DNA of 64,000 bases from Helicobacter kayseriensis (GTDB lineage Bacteria; Campylobacterota; Campylobacteria; Campylobacterales; Helicobacteraceae), in NCBI RefSeq assembly GCF_021300655.1, contig NZ_JAJTNB010000007.1, positions 1-64,000 on the forward strand. The letters are read 5' to 3'. Position numbers and translations under genes: made by a program. The notes below the pieces were generated by a model that saw nothing but the letters and a program-made list of their open reading frames with translations, did no database searches and was not told the DNA's origin. This document shows, in pieces, positions 33,924-46,300 of this stretch (the stretch's first letter is position 1; the number at the start of each line of letters is the position of its first letter).

Positions 33924-35129
33924 ATGATTAAACTTGATTTTTACGCTACGCTCGTTGCAATGGTTGCAGTCTTACTGATTGGACGCTTTATTATTGCTCG
34001 TTTAAAGGTCTTGAATGATTATAACATCCCAGAATCTGTCGTTGGCGGGCTTTTTGTGGCAATTTTGATTGCCATTGCATATAAATTTTTCAATCTTGGT
34101 ATTGATTTTGACAAATCTCTTCAGGGGCCATTGATGCTTGCATTTTTTGCCTCAATCGGTCTAAATGCAGATTTTGCTTCGCTAAAAAAAGGAGGGCGAA
34201 CTCTTATTAAATTTCTTGTTATTGTGGCCATATTCTTAGTGATTCAAAACCTTGTTGGAATCTCACTTACCTCACTTATGGGAGAAAACCCTCTAATTGG
34301 ACTCCTTGGAGGTTCTATCACAATGAGCGGAGGACATGGAACTGGTGCAGCATGGGCAGCAACCTTTAAAGAAGCTCCCTTTAATTTTCCTCACGGACTA
34401 GAAATTGCTGTGGCTTGTGCCACTTTTGGTCTTGTGATGGGTGGACTTATTGGTGGGCCTGTAGCTCGATTTCTCATCAAAACATATCACCTCAAAACAC
34501 CTGAAAGAAATGAAAGTGAAGAAGATGGAGCATTTGAATCTCCACGCAAACAGCGCCTCATCACAGCCTCAAGCTTTATAGAATCTTTAGCGCTTATTGC
34601 ATTTGCTTTATTTGCTGGAATCCAAATCGAAGAAGCCCTCAAGGGAACTGCTCTTGCTCTCCCAACATTTGTATGGTGTCTTTTTGTGGGTGTGATTCTA
34701 CGCAACCTTTTATCACTCTTTAAAGTTCATCAGGTTTTTGAGCGAGAAGTCTCAGTTATTGGAAATGTGAGCCTTTCTTTGTTTTTGGCCTCAGCATTGA
34801 TGACATTGAAACTTTGGGAATTGGCCAATCTCGCATTGCCTCTTTTTGTCCTTTTGGTGGCACAAGCAATTGTGATGATCTTATATGCAGTTTTTGTAAC
34901 TTTCCGTATGATGGGGAAAGATTACGATGCTGCAGTTTTGGCTGCTGGACATTGTGGATTTGGACTAGGTGCTACCCCTACAGCCATTGTCAATATGCAA
35001 GCCATCACCCAACGCTATGGACCAAGCCATGTTGCATTTTTGGTTGTCCCAATGGTAGGAGCATTTTTCATTGATATTTTCAATGCATTTGTCATCAAAT
35101 TTTTTCTTTCTCTTTCTTTTTTTGGATAG
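33924..35129 (+). CDS. gltS: sodium/glutamate symporter GltS
   Basis: An inner-membrane carrier importing glutamate with sodium. The 401-residue protein has two inverted five-helix repeats joined by a charged loop at about residues 190-212. The conserved re-entrant motifs are visible: GGSITMSGGHGTGAAWA at about residues 130-146 and AGHCGFGLGATPTAIVNMQA at about 341-360. A strong GGAGG lies 5 nt before the ATG. It is followed 3 bp later by murG. Confidence 0.94.
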   Translation: MIKLDFYATLVAMVAVLLIGRFIIARLKVLNDYNIPESVVGGLFVAILIAIAYKFFNLGIDFDKSLQGPLMLAFFASIGLNADFASLKKGGRTLIKFLVIVAIFLVIQNLVGISLTSLMGENPLIGLLGGSITMSGGHGTGAAWAATFKEAPFNFPHGLEIAVACATFGLVMGGLIGGPVARFLIKTYHLKTPERNESEEDGAFESPRKQRLITASSFIESLALIAFALFAGIQIEEALKGTALALPTFVWCLFVGVILRNLLSLFKVHQVFEREVSVIGNVSLSLFLASALMTLKLWELANLALPLFVLLVAQAIVMILYAVFVTFRMMGKDYDAAVLAAGHCGFGLGATPTAIVNMQAITQRYGPSHVAFLVVPMVGAFFIDIFNAFVIKFFLSLSFFG

Positions 35130-35132
35130 AAA

Positions 35133-36179
35133 ATGCCAACTTGCATTGCAATCAGTGGAGGGGGGACAGGGGGGCATCTAGCAATCGCTAAAGCACTCAT
35201 GCTTGAATGCCAAAAGAACAATATCCCCTGCATTTATATCGGTTCAACCTCTGGGCAAGATCAACTTTGGTTTGAGAATGAAAAAAACTTTCAAGCAACA
35301 TATTTTTTTCACACCAAAGGCGTTGTCAATCAAAAAGGATTAGGGATCTTTAAGACGCTTTATTTTCAGTTGCGTGCTTTTTTGCAAGCAAAGAAGATTC
35401 TCAAATCTCATCAAGTTTCTTGTGTGTTTAGCGTTGGAGGATATAGCTCCGCCCCAGCATCTTTTGCTGCCATTTGGCTCAAGATCCCTCTCTTTATTCA
35501 CGAACAAAATGCAGTCAAAGGAGCCCTCAATAAACTTCTTTCTCCATTTGCAAAAACCCTCTTTGGAAGCTTTAAAGATAAACATAAAAATTTCATACAA
35601 ACCTCTTACCCTGTAAGAGATATTTTCTTTGAATCTGCAAGAATACGCAAAGAAATCCGATGTGTTTTGTTTTTGGGCGGAAGTCAGGGAGCTGTGGCAA
35701 TCAATGATTTTGCACTCAAAATTGCTCCACTTCTCCACCAATCTGGTATCAAAATCATCCATCAAAGCGGAGAAAGGGACTATGAGCGATTAAAACAAGC
35801 TTATGAAAAGTTGCAAATTCCTATCACGCTCTTTTCTTTTTCTAAAGATCTGGTTTCCTACATGCATCAAACAGATTTATGCTTTACTCGCTCTGGGGCT
35901 TCAAGCGTATGGGAAATGTGCGCCAATGCACTGCCTTGTGTGTATATTCCCTATCCTTATGCTGCAGGGGATCATCAATACTTCAACGCTCTCTTTTTTA
36001 CACAAAAATCCCTTGGGATTTTATGTCCTCAAGATAAACTCTCTGAAAAAATCATTGATCAAATCCAAGATCTCAATCTGTCTTTTATCTCTAAACAACT
36101 CACCCAAGAAATTAAACAAGGAGGAGCTCAAGAAATCCTAGAATCTATCTTAAACACTCTCAAAGAGATACAAAAATGA
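35133..36179 (+). CDS. murG: UDP-GlcNAc:lipid I transferase MurG
   Basis: MurG makes lipid II by adding GlcNAc to lipid I at the inner face of the membrane. The 348-residue GT-B glycosyltransferase begins CIAISGGGTGGHLAIA with the GGTGGH donor loop. HEQNAVKGALN is near residue 129, and the UDP-GlcNAc-binding RSGASSVWEMCANALPCVYIPYPYA is near 254-278. Two short G-tracts in the first 40 bases encode the glycine loop. It lies 3 bp after gltS and overlaps the next gene by 4 bp. Confidence 0.96.
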   Translation: MPTCIAISGGGTGGHLAIAKALMLECQKNNIPCIYIGSTSGQDQLWFENEKNFQATYFFHTKGVVNQKGLGIFKTLYFQLRAFLQAKKILKSHQVSCVFSVGGYSSAPASFAAIWLKIPLFIHEQNAVKGALNKLLSPFAKTLFGSFKDKHKNFIQTSYPVRDIFFESARIRKEIRCVLFLGGSQGAVAINDFALKIAPLLHQSGIKIIHQSGERDYERLKQAYEKLQIPITLFSFSKDLVSYMHQTDLCFTRSGASSVWEMCANALPCVYIPYPYAAGDHQYFNALFFTQKSLGILCPQDKLSEKIIDQIQDLNLSFISKQLTQEIKQGGAQEILESILNTLKEIQK

Positions 36180-37006
36180 GTGAAAAATACAACAGGCTCT
36201 CTAAGATTGTAGACAAGCTTTATTGTGGTGAAGAACTAAGGATTGCTTCATTGGCAAAGGAGTTTCACACAAGCACCAAAACAATCCAAAGAGATCTAAA
36301 AGAAAGATTAAAAAGTGATTTTCTTATACGCGAAGGGAATCGCTTTCGACTTAGAAGCACTCAAAAAGATCAAAGAAGTGCTTTTGCAATAAGCGTATTG
36401 GAAAACTTAATCCAAGAAATCGGAGGAAGCTTTGAAGCTGATGCAAATGAGATTTTGGATAAATCTCTTTCCTCTTCTAGTTTATTTGAAACTCCGCTAA
36501 AAAACATTACACACAAAATTCAAGAAATCTTACAAATCCAAAAAGCCCTCAAAATGCAAAATAAGCTTTCTTTTAATTACAAAAACAAAAAATATCTACA
36601 TACTCAACCTATCGATCTTTGCGCAACTAGACATTGCATCTATCTTCGTGCTTATATTAAAAATGAGATTTTTTTCTTTTCTTTGGAACATATCACACAT
36701 TGCAAACTCAGTAGGCAAAAATACCTGATCTCCACACAGAATGATTGCACACAGCAAGAGCAAAGCAAAGTCTCTCTCTTTGCCTATCCCCAAGCCTCAA
36801 AATATGCTCAAGCAATCCAATGGGGAGAGCAACAGGAATGCTGGCAAGATAATGATGGTAGTCTCATCATTGAATTCTTCTGCGAGAATGAAAATGCTCT
36901 AATTAGTGAGATTCTCAGCCAAATCCCGCACATTATTGTTTTAGAACCCCAATCCCTCAAAGATAGAATCGAAGCCAAAATCCTTGCCTATATCAAAAAA
37001 CAATAA
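36176..37006 (+). CDS. HTH/WYL-domain transcriptional regulator
   Basis: A 276-residue regulator with an N-terminal DeoR-like winged helix (RIASLAKEFHTSTKTIQRDL at about residues 22-41) and a C-terminal WYL-type sensor domain (about residues 130-270). WYL domains bind small ligands or nucleotides and often control defence, DNA-damage or metabolic genes. In place of a literal W-Y-L, the strand reads HCIYLRAYIKNEIFFFSLEHI. It overlaps murG by 4 bp and is last in the gltS-murG run. Target unknown; a link to envelope stress would be a guess. Confidence 0.75.
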   Translation: MSEKYNRLSKIVDKLYCGEELRIASLAKEFHTSTKTIQRDLKERLKSDFLIREGNRFRLRSTQKDQRSAFAISVLENLIQEIGGSFEADANEILDKSLSSSSLFETPLKNITHKIQEILQIQKALKMQNKLSFNYKNKKYLHTQPIDLCATRHCIYLRAYIKNEIFFFSLEHITHCKLSRQKYLISTQNDCTQQEQSKVSLFAYPQASKYAQAIQWGEQQECWQDNDGSLIIEFFCENENALISEILSQIPHIIVLEPQSLKDRIEAKILAYIKKQ

Positions 37007-37321
37007 TCAAATTAATTCTTATCAAAACAATCTTTACAACTGCTCTTTAAAAGAAGTTTTTAGTATTCTAGATTAATTTTAATCCACACTCTATCATCTC
37101 TGAATGACTTAAGAAAATAACTCGCTCTAAATTAATCTCAAAATTTACATCCCTTAATTCCCAAAAAATTATCAATATCTAAACTTTTTGAAGTCTTTAA
37201 TATAAATTTATTTGATCATTTCGGTTAGAAAAAGTGAAGTGAAGAAAATTAGGAAGTGTTTGCAGAATCGTTCTCTTGCTATTCTAGACCCACTTTTAGG
37301 TCTAGAAGCAAAATTGTGGTT
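37007..37321. other. AT-rich intergenic region between convergent genes
   Basis: This 315-bp stretch lies between the WYL regulator and the autotransporter end. I see no reading frame with a start and a ribosome-binding site, no RNA gene and no mobile-element ends. The only structured element is the perfect hairpin near its right end, listed separately. Confidence 0.6.
37282..37307 (-). terminator. perfect 9-bp inverted repeat after the autotransporter gene
   Basis: TTCTAGACC and GGTCTAGAA form a perfect 9-bp stem around an 8-nt loop (37291-37298), 15 bp beyond the autotransporter stop codon. No U-tract follows on either strand, so it is not a textbook intrinsic terminator. It may stabilise the 3' end of the very long transcript or bind a dimeric protein. 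Confidence 0.45.
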
Positions 37322-40300
37322 TTACTGCTCTTGCTCTGTTTCTTGAACTTTTTTTATCTCTTCTTTATCTTTCAATTTAAGAGGAGTAATCTCTTGAGAC
37401 TTAGGCAATGAATTAACCTTATCTCCAAAGCTAAATCTAGCTCCAACATTGGCTTGATAATCTGTATTTCTACTTCCACCAAAGCTTTTTTCAGCATCAA
37501 GATATACTCTCCACTGATCTGTGAGGATAAGGCTTGTCCCTACATTAAGCACCACTTTAGTATCATTGCCAATACTTGTTCTAGCCTCTGTAATCCCATC
37601 ATAAAGTCTTACAGAATTTTTTTCGCTTACAAATTCATTGACAAGACTTGTTCCAAACCTAAAATCAGCTCCAAATCCACTCTGTGTTTTTAAAGAATAA
37701 CCTTGGACTACCCCTACTCTTGCATTTAATGCGGTTGTAGTTTTGAGCTCACCTGTAATGTGTCTTCCGCCAATCATCCCCATATCAATATCTTTAACTC
37801 CAAAAATAAGCCCTCCAATTAGCTCTGCCTGAGATTCAAAATAAAAGTTAGACTCACCCATATAAACTCTATATCCCACTTCAACCCCCAAAGAAAGTGC
37901 GTGATTTCCAAAGCTAGATTCTGAACTTCCAGAAGGAGTAAGCTTCTGATCAGTATAAAGATACTTTGCAATCGTATCCACATACAATCCATCATCCGCA
38001 ATATGAGAGTTATACACCGCAACACTATAAGTGTTTGCCTTACCACTATATTGCTTTCCATTGATATCTACAATTGAAGTAGAGAATGCTGCACCTGTAT
38101 AGTTTTTGGACCCAATGGCAGCCGTAGCATAATCATATCCTAGTTGAATGTTGGTATAGAGATTTTGGCTCCCCTCTCCACTATCGCGCCCATTAAATAC
38201 CCTAATCCAAGCACCCTGATTATAGTCATTATCCCTAAGATCTCCCATACGCTTATTGAGATTATTTGTTTCAATCATTAACATACGATAGGGGTTAGAG
38301 ACAAGGAAACCACTCTCATCAACTAACTCTTGATTGATTCGGGTATCAAATCCTGAGAGAACCCAACGGTGAGAATCTGAAGAGCTTACAGCACTCTCAT
38401 CTTCTACTTTTTCCCAAGAGCCCAATTCTCCATTTGCATTTACTTGGTGCTCCAAAGTCGTCATAACGTAGCTAAGACCCTCTTTTCTCTCAGCTCCTTT
38501 AATCTCTCCATAAGAGCTATCAGCTGCAACCAAAACAATAGCATTATCCCCCGTAGTATCAAAATTTCCAGAAGTAATACTTGCATCTTGCGCTGTAATA
38601 TACAAAGTTCCAGAACCAATAACACTAGCTTTGATCTTATCGCTCATTGACTTGGACTGATCTTCTTGGTCAATCATTGTTCCAAGCAGAACTTGCCCGC
38701 CATCACTGCTAAGGGTTCCAACCTCAAGAACTCTCAAATCTTTATTGACCTGAACTTCTTGTTCGCTTTGTGCTGCCAAAGAAGTTTGCATTCTTTTAGC
38801 AGAAGCAAGATCAAGATTAAAACTACTTCCTTCATTGCTCAAAGAAAGATTCATTACCCTTGAGTTATCTGTCACAATCCATTTAGCTTGATTGTTAAAT
38901 GCAAAGGAATTAGAGTAATCTTCTTGATCTACCTCATTTCTACTTTTTGCAAGCTTGAGTGACCCAATAAGAGAGAGATTGCCATTTTCAAAACCTCTAA
39001 TCACAGAAGCACCGTATTTCACACTCGAATTGGCATATGGGATCGCTTGAACAAAATCAATATCAAGGTTGATACTACCTCCAGAAAGAGCTGAGAAATC
39101 ATAGATTGAGGCATTTCCTCCATCCATAATTTTGACATGATTGCTTCCTTGTGCAAACTTGAGATCTTTCTCTAGATTTCCAGAAAGTGTCCCGCGATAA
39201 ACCACATCATCAAACACGAGTTTGGCCCCTCCTTGTTCAGAAGCATCAACATCAATATTTCCAGTGATCTGCGTTCCACCTGCAAATACAAAAGTTCCAA
39301 AATTTGCCCTATCTGTTGTGAGATTTTTCTCTTGAGATTTTTGGAGTTTTACACCTTGCAAGAATCCATCACTCAACTCCCCTACAGCATAGAATGTATA
39401 GCGAGATTCTTTGCTTCCTCCAGAGATCTTTAAGCTTTCAAAAGCACGATTTCCTTGTCCATCTTGAATGGATTTTTCACCGATAAACACAATATCTTTA
39501 TGAGCACTTCCTTTGATTTCAAGAGAAGTTCCAGATCTCCTTACCCCATTGCTTGCTTTAAAGATTGCATAACCAGAGATTCCCGTATTCTCTCCTGTGA
39601 TATTGGCTACTTCATTTTTGCCATTATGTTTGATTTTGAAAGTGTGCTCACCACTCTCATCAAATCCATCTACATAAGAAATATCTTCTGTAGAGTTAAA
39701 GACGATATCTACAGAATTTCCTGCTTTATTTGTATTTATAGCTTGTGAAGCATTTGAAAGGTCATACCAAGCTAAATCTTCATTGATACTTCCCTCAACG
39801 CTCACCCCTCTAAGTCCTAGATAACCTCTAACATTGCTGCCAATAACATCATTATTGCCATTTCTGCCACTATTTGACTTAAGGGCTGCATTGATCGCAC
39901 TTCTTAGATTTACTCCATCACTTAAAGAAATTGTGCTAGATCCAATATTTGTAAAGATATAGCGAGAGTTGTGACTTGAATTATTGACAGCATCTGCACT
40001 TCCATTGTTAAGGCTTTGATTGTTTGCTCCATTATGAAAATCAAAGATAAGGAATTGATCGATTCCCTCACCTCCACCCCAAGAAGATTTTTGATTTCTC
40101 AAATCACCTGCATCAATAAAGCCTACTTGCGCAAAATTTCTCTCACCCACCACATAAGTATCCACAAGAGTAACCTTACTCTTTCCAAAGACTGTAAGAC
40201 CCACGCCAGATACATCAGTGTTTTCCGTGCTGTCTGATCCTAAGACTGAGTTGATATATTTCCCATCAAGGTCTCCACCACTAATAATTGTATAGGAGTA

Positions 40301-43300
40301 TTTTCCACTTCCTTGAGCTGTATTTGCCGGCAAGAAAGAAAGATCAATGCTTTGACCCTTATTATTGGCAGAGGCTCCATTTTCTTGGATTGCAAGATTT
40401 AGATTTTCAGTTTTTACAGAATCTTTACCGATTAAAATGATATTCGTCTGCTTCTGTGTTGTTCCAAGAGCATATTTTCCCTCTCCTTGTTTGCTACCAC
40501 TGCTATTTGCAAGGTTAGATTTTGTCATTTGATGCGTGTTTGTGAAATCAAGATTGATTCCTAGTCCTGTCTCTGCACTTGTATAGTGATAATCAATGTA
40601 TTGCTTAGCAATCTCTGTAAGATTTTGAATACTTGATGGCTCATCTAGAGTATTTCCTGTGCCCATTTTTGCATTGAAAAATAAGGTCGTAGAAGATGTC
40701 TCTGCGATACTTAAACCACCTGTTCTGCCATCTGCACCTCCATTGCCTACACCCCCACTTGCCTGAACTGCAATTTGCCCGCTTATATTGGAGTTATAAA
40801 CAATCGTCTTTCCGCCTGCAAACTTTACAAGATCAAGTGCGACAGTCGTATGATCAAAATCAAATCTTGAATTTACATTCCCCCCAATCAGTTGAGCATA
40901 TTTATAGCCAGATCCTGCAGTCGGGTTTGAAACAGGAGTTAAAGAAACATTGCCTCTATCATCAACTTTAATCTGATTCCAATCACTAGCTTGTGTTGAT
41001 GGCGTAGAGAGATTGCCATCAGCCTTTGTATATTGGTAGAACTCTGCACTCGCTCCACTTCCTTTGACAATGACTTTTCCATCAAAGCTATGAGAGTCTT
41101 CTCCAATAAACTTCATCGTCGCTGCGACTGTGTCTTCTAAAGCAATATTTCCATAAGCTTTTGATTCCATTGTTTTAAGAATCGATTCGCTAAGTGCTCC
41201 ACCTGCATTGGTTGTAGCATATTGAGCAAGAGTTGCTTTGAGGGCTTCATCACCACTATTAGCATCAATATATCGCTCTCCTATAATGCTTGTTTTAGGA
41301 GTTTGAGTTCCATTAATAAACACTGCATCAATTGTAGAGTTATTTTGACCTTTTTCTACTTCTGCCCCATCTGACTTTCTCACAGAAAGGTTAAAAGTAT
41401 CTGTTCCTCTCAGAGTGATAACATCTTGAATATTTGCATTTTTTCCAAGATTAGCATGCTCTCCATTGTTTGTATTATCAAAAATCACATTGCCACTTTT
41501 AACCAAGCCATTGTAAAAGCCAAAGGTGATTTTTCCATTGGTTCCATCAATTTTTGCATTCCCTCCACTCATCCCGAATGAATCTTTGCCAATAAACGTC
41601 ATCTTTGCATTTTTAAGGATTAGGTTCTTGACATTATTTCCTGAATTTGTTGTCTTAAGCTCTCCTGTGAGAGAAGATTCATTGATTTTGTCATCTGTAG
41701 TCAGTTCTGAAAGCTTAAGAGTTGTCTTTTCTTCTCTAGCCTTTGTTGTCTCTGTTCCTGCCCCTTTTGCAAAGGTATAATTTTGGAATCTATCTCCCGC
41801 ACTACCCTCAGACCAAAAAGCAGAAGTAATCTTAAGATTGGTTCCTCTAAAGTTCCAATCTCCACCACTTCCCCAGTCATTTGTATTTGGAGTGCCTTCA
41901 CTCTCCAAACTCTTTAGCTCAACAGTAATGTTTGAATCAAGATTAATGAAAGTAAAATCTCTTCTTGTCCCTGAAGTTTTTGTGCTTGAGTTGATGATAA
42001 GAGTTTTACTCTCCCCATCTGTGGTTTTTGCATCTTTAAGAGTGATAGATGCACCATTGGCGACATTGAGGAACACATCACCAGAGAGCGCAAAAGCCTT
42101 AGAGATTCCATCAAAGTTGATATTTGCTGCTTTTATATCAAATGCACCATCTAAGATTACACTGCCTTGGGTGTTATCAAGATTGAGATTTGTCCATGCA
42201 CTTTGTGCACCACTGCTAGAAATAGTCTTTCCAACCACTCCTATACCTGTGCCCTCGCTATGAGCTAGAACGATATTTGATCCTGTCGCATTGCTTGCAT
42301 CAATGAGCAAGTTTATATCTTGAAGTCTTCCATCATAGCCTAGTTTTCTTGCAGTCTCTTTATCTAGGAGTGCATTTTCTTGGATTGAGATATTCATCTC
42401 CCCTCTACCGGATAAGATTCCATAGGTTTTGTTTTCCTCAGTGAAAGCTACATTAATCGCTCCTGCTGTTGCATCCCTACCTGCAGAAGCAAGATCATCA
42501 CTCTGAACAAAATCTCCCACAAATCCAAGAGAACCTGCAGAGATAGAAAGTGAGCTATCTTTGGAAACTTCACGCGTTGGAATTCCAAATGAAGGGAGAG
42601 AAGCTTTTGCTTTTAAAATAGTGGGATTATTAAAAACAACTGTTCCTATATAGCCATTAGAGCTCTCTGCTGAGAGATTAAATCTAGCATTGTTTGCAAG
42701 ACTAGTTGAGAGGACATTGCTCACACCCTCTTTGGTCTCACCCACAAGAGAACCCGCATCATGAAAACTTAAAGACAATCCCAAAGGCTTGCTTTCATCG
42801 CCCAAACTTCCTGCCTGCTTAGCAGATCCCAAAGTGATTGAATGTGCTATAAGAGAAGATTTATAGAGTTCTTCTTCAAGACCACTCATTCCCCTTCCAC
42901 TTTCTCTTTGATCAAAAGAAAGATTGAGATTGTAGTCATTTTCTACAATCGCATTGCCCGCTCCACTTGCATCGATACTTGTGCCCTGTAAGACTAGCTC
43001 TGTGCCTGAGAGGATATAGGTTTTTTGATCTCCTTGCTTGTTGCTAGTATTAAAATCACTTCCATCAATTTTCGCACTTGCAAGTTGAACAAACCCTGTT
43101 GCGCTTGCGATTCCCTTAAGGATTGTGCTTGTGGTGATTTTGACATCTCTTGAGCCCTCTTGATTAGCCAATGTAATCTTGGGAGCATTTTGGAAAGTAA
43201 GGATTGAGTTGGCCTCGCTACTGTATTCCGGAGCAACTTTGTAACCTGCTTGGATATGATGAGTTTTTAGGTTTTCATTCGCAGCTGTTGTTCCTGTGAA

Positions 43301-46300
43301 ATCAAAAGTAAGCACCTTTTGGCTCAAAACAGGAGTACTGCCACCAGTAGCCTCTCTCACATCAGAAGTGAGGATATTCCCAGCGATCCCTTCTTTGCCT
43401 TGACGATAATCCAAGACTGCATAATCCCCTCGGAAATCGCTCTTAAGCTGTGTATTATCTAGAAGAATAATTGCATCTGTATTGGCAATTTGATCTCCAT
43501 TTAGATATCCAGAGTTTTTAAACTTAATCACCGAATCAGAAGTGAGTCCTGTGATCTTACCTTGATACACTTGGTATTGACCAAAGCCTAAATTCTCTTT
43601 GCCCTGCATCGCATCTGTGTAATCAAACAAAAGGTGATAAATCGTTTTTTCGCCCTTTTGTCCAATATTCACATTCGAAGCTTTCGCTCCATTAAACTCA
43701 CTACTTGCGCCACCATTGCTACCATTTTTGATCTCTACACCTTCTCCTAGAGTTCTTGTTCCAGTGAAGATGGCATTGATCGTGATACCTTCTCCTGTGA
43801 TGGCTGCTCTAGTAGATTGTTGATCTGAGCTACCCGCATCATAAAGCGTAAGAGTTTTTTGAGTTGTATTTCTTGCATCTAATCCACTGCTGCTACTTAC
43901 TTCTTTCAATTCAATACTTGTGCTCCCGACTAGATTGATCGTCCCCCTACCTTGTTGTCCAGAACTACTAGCATTTACAAGATTTGCGACTTTGAGCTCT
44001 CCTGCATCAATAAAAGTCAATGTCGAGCCTGTAGAGTCTCCAAGTTTGGTAGATTCTCTTGCAAGAATTCCATCATCATCAAATCCATGAGATCGCTCAC
44101 CAACAAAAACAATCTCTTGGTTTGCACCCTTAAGGGCGATAGTTGATCCACCTGCAAGAGTGAAGCTTGAGCTTGAAGAGGTATCCAAATCTTTGATAGA
44201 ACCAAGAGCTGAGTAATCTTGGTTTGCGAGATTTCCAAAGGTATCTATATCACCAAAATATTGTCCATTGGAGCTCAAGCTCTCAAGAGTATGTGCATTT
44301 GCAATTTCTTCTTTGCTGACAAATACAAGTTGATCAAAACTCACATCATCACTAAAATTTGTTTGGTATTTTCCAGTGCCGTTATAGCTCTCATTACTTC
44401 CATTTCCAAACATATTGCTTAGTGTTCCACTGATTTGCATATCCTCATTGCCATGAGAAAGGTCAAAAGCGATCGTTCCTTTGATGTTTTGAATAGATGA
44501 AGTGTCATTTCCAGCATTTAAATTACTATCTCGGAAAGTAACGACTGAAGAAGCTGATCCGCCCTTAAAGACAGCACTATCACTTAGACTTTGAGAACCA
44601 TCTCCCACAAAGAGGACATTAAAGCTTGCATTTTTAAAATCCACTCCACCATCTAATTTGCTTTCTGCAACTTTGAGAATAGAATCTTTTAGGGCACCAT
44701 TTGCGTTGGTCGTCGCTAGATCCCTATACTTGTCTGCATTGACATATTTAATACTTTCCTCACCAAAAGTAGCGGGGGCATTGCTTTCTTTTATAAATGT
44801 CATATTAAAATTGACATTGACGACATCGTTACCAGCAACAAGACTATTGCCATTTGTAAGATTCGTTCCTTCTAAGATAACTTTTACCTTTTGGGACTTG
44901 CTATCTTTATTTGTTGTTAGATATTGAATTTTTTGTGAATCTATACTTCCAGCATTTGCAAAAGCCATAGAGGAATCGCGTCTAAAGGGGTTGTTATTGT
45001 CATTACCAAGACCGCTAAAATCATGAGAATCTTTTCCAACAAAAGTGAGATTGTAACCTGAATTAGCCGTATTGAATCGTTTTAGCTTTCCTTGAGATTC
45101 TGCGATGTAGTTTCCATCATATACGCCATTTTCATATTTTCCTGAATGCCCATTATTTGAGCCCTCTTCTGTGATTTTATAATAACCACTACCCTCTTTA
45201 TCATTCCTCTCAACTGTCGTTTCAACATTATCTCCCTTGGCAAAAACCATATTGAAACTTTCACTCTCAAGTTGTCCCCCAAGAAGATCACCTTGAACAT
45301 CTAAACTTGTTCCTCTAAGATCAAAAGAATGGGCTGTTTTTGAAGACCAAGCATTTTGATTTGTGTTTTTAAAAACAAGTTGAGCGCCTGTATTGATCAA
45401 TTCAATTTTTCCCGAATATCCATTATCGACAGAAACTTTGATAGTTGGGAGTGTTGCAGCATCAGCGCTCATTTCTTTTGAAGATTTTTGAATTCTTCCA
45501 TGAACAACTAGATTATCATCTCCAGCAAGCTTGAGACCCATTTCATCGATTTTAAGCGTTCTTCCATCTCTAAAATCAAGATTTACCTTGACATTCTCAT
45601 TTGCATAGAGCTTATCAGCTTCAAGATTTGTTTTTGTAAAAACAAGATCTCCACTTCTAAGATAGTTTGCATTATCCATCTCCACAGTGAGCTTCAATGT
45701 TTTTGGAGAGACAGAATCTTGAGCAGTCAAATCATTATAAGAGAAGATTCCTCCTGAATCACCTCCAAAGTTCTCTTTATTGAATTTGATTGTAGCTTCC
45801 TCTCCCTCGATGCTATCCCCCCTCATCACAATCTTATGTCCCTTATTGTTATTTAGACTCAGATCAATCGTTCCTTTGAGTTTGCTATCCTCGATCGTAA
45901 CTCCCTCAATCTCCCCCAAACCTGTTCCAAATGCAAAATCATAGACATAATCATCAAAACCAATGTTTGTAGCATCAAGACTTGTTCCTCTAAGGGAAAG
46001 AGTAGTAGAGGTTTTTGAAAGTTCTGAAATATCCGTCACCAAATCTTTTCTAGCTTGAGCTTCGCCCTCTGCAGAATCTTTGCCATAACTATTTCCAAGA
46101 TTGTTTCCGCTAGGGCTATTGAAATTTGTAAGTCCTGCGCCCCGTATTGCATCAATAAGGGTTTTGCTTGCTGTCTTTTTTTCTAAGCTTACAGTGAGCA
46201 TCCCATCATTGGCTGAAATGCTCCCATCACTATCGGCTTTCTTGAGATTGAGCATCGTATAAGTTGCCTTATCGGAATCACTCTGACTATCTGCCGAATC

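Noticed and set aside
35157-35177. Two runs of six G close together at the start of murG, and a C6/G6 run in oorC and selA, as possible phase-variation tracts.
   Set aside because: Contingency tracts in Helicobacter are usually eight or more bases; murG is essential and the G-runs encode its glycine loop.
35015-35233. Minus-strand open frames opposite the gltS-murG junction and opposite recG, selB and ffh.
   Set aside because: Shadows of highly conserved genes; no independent start signals.
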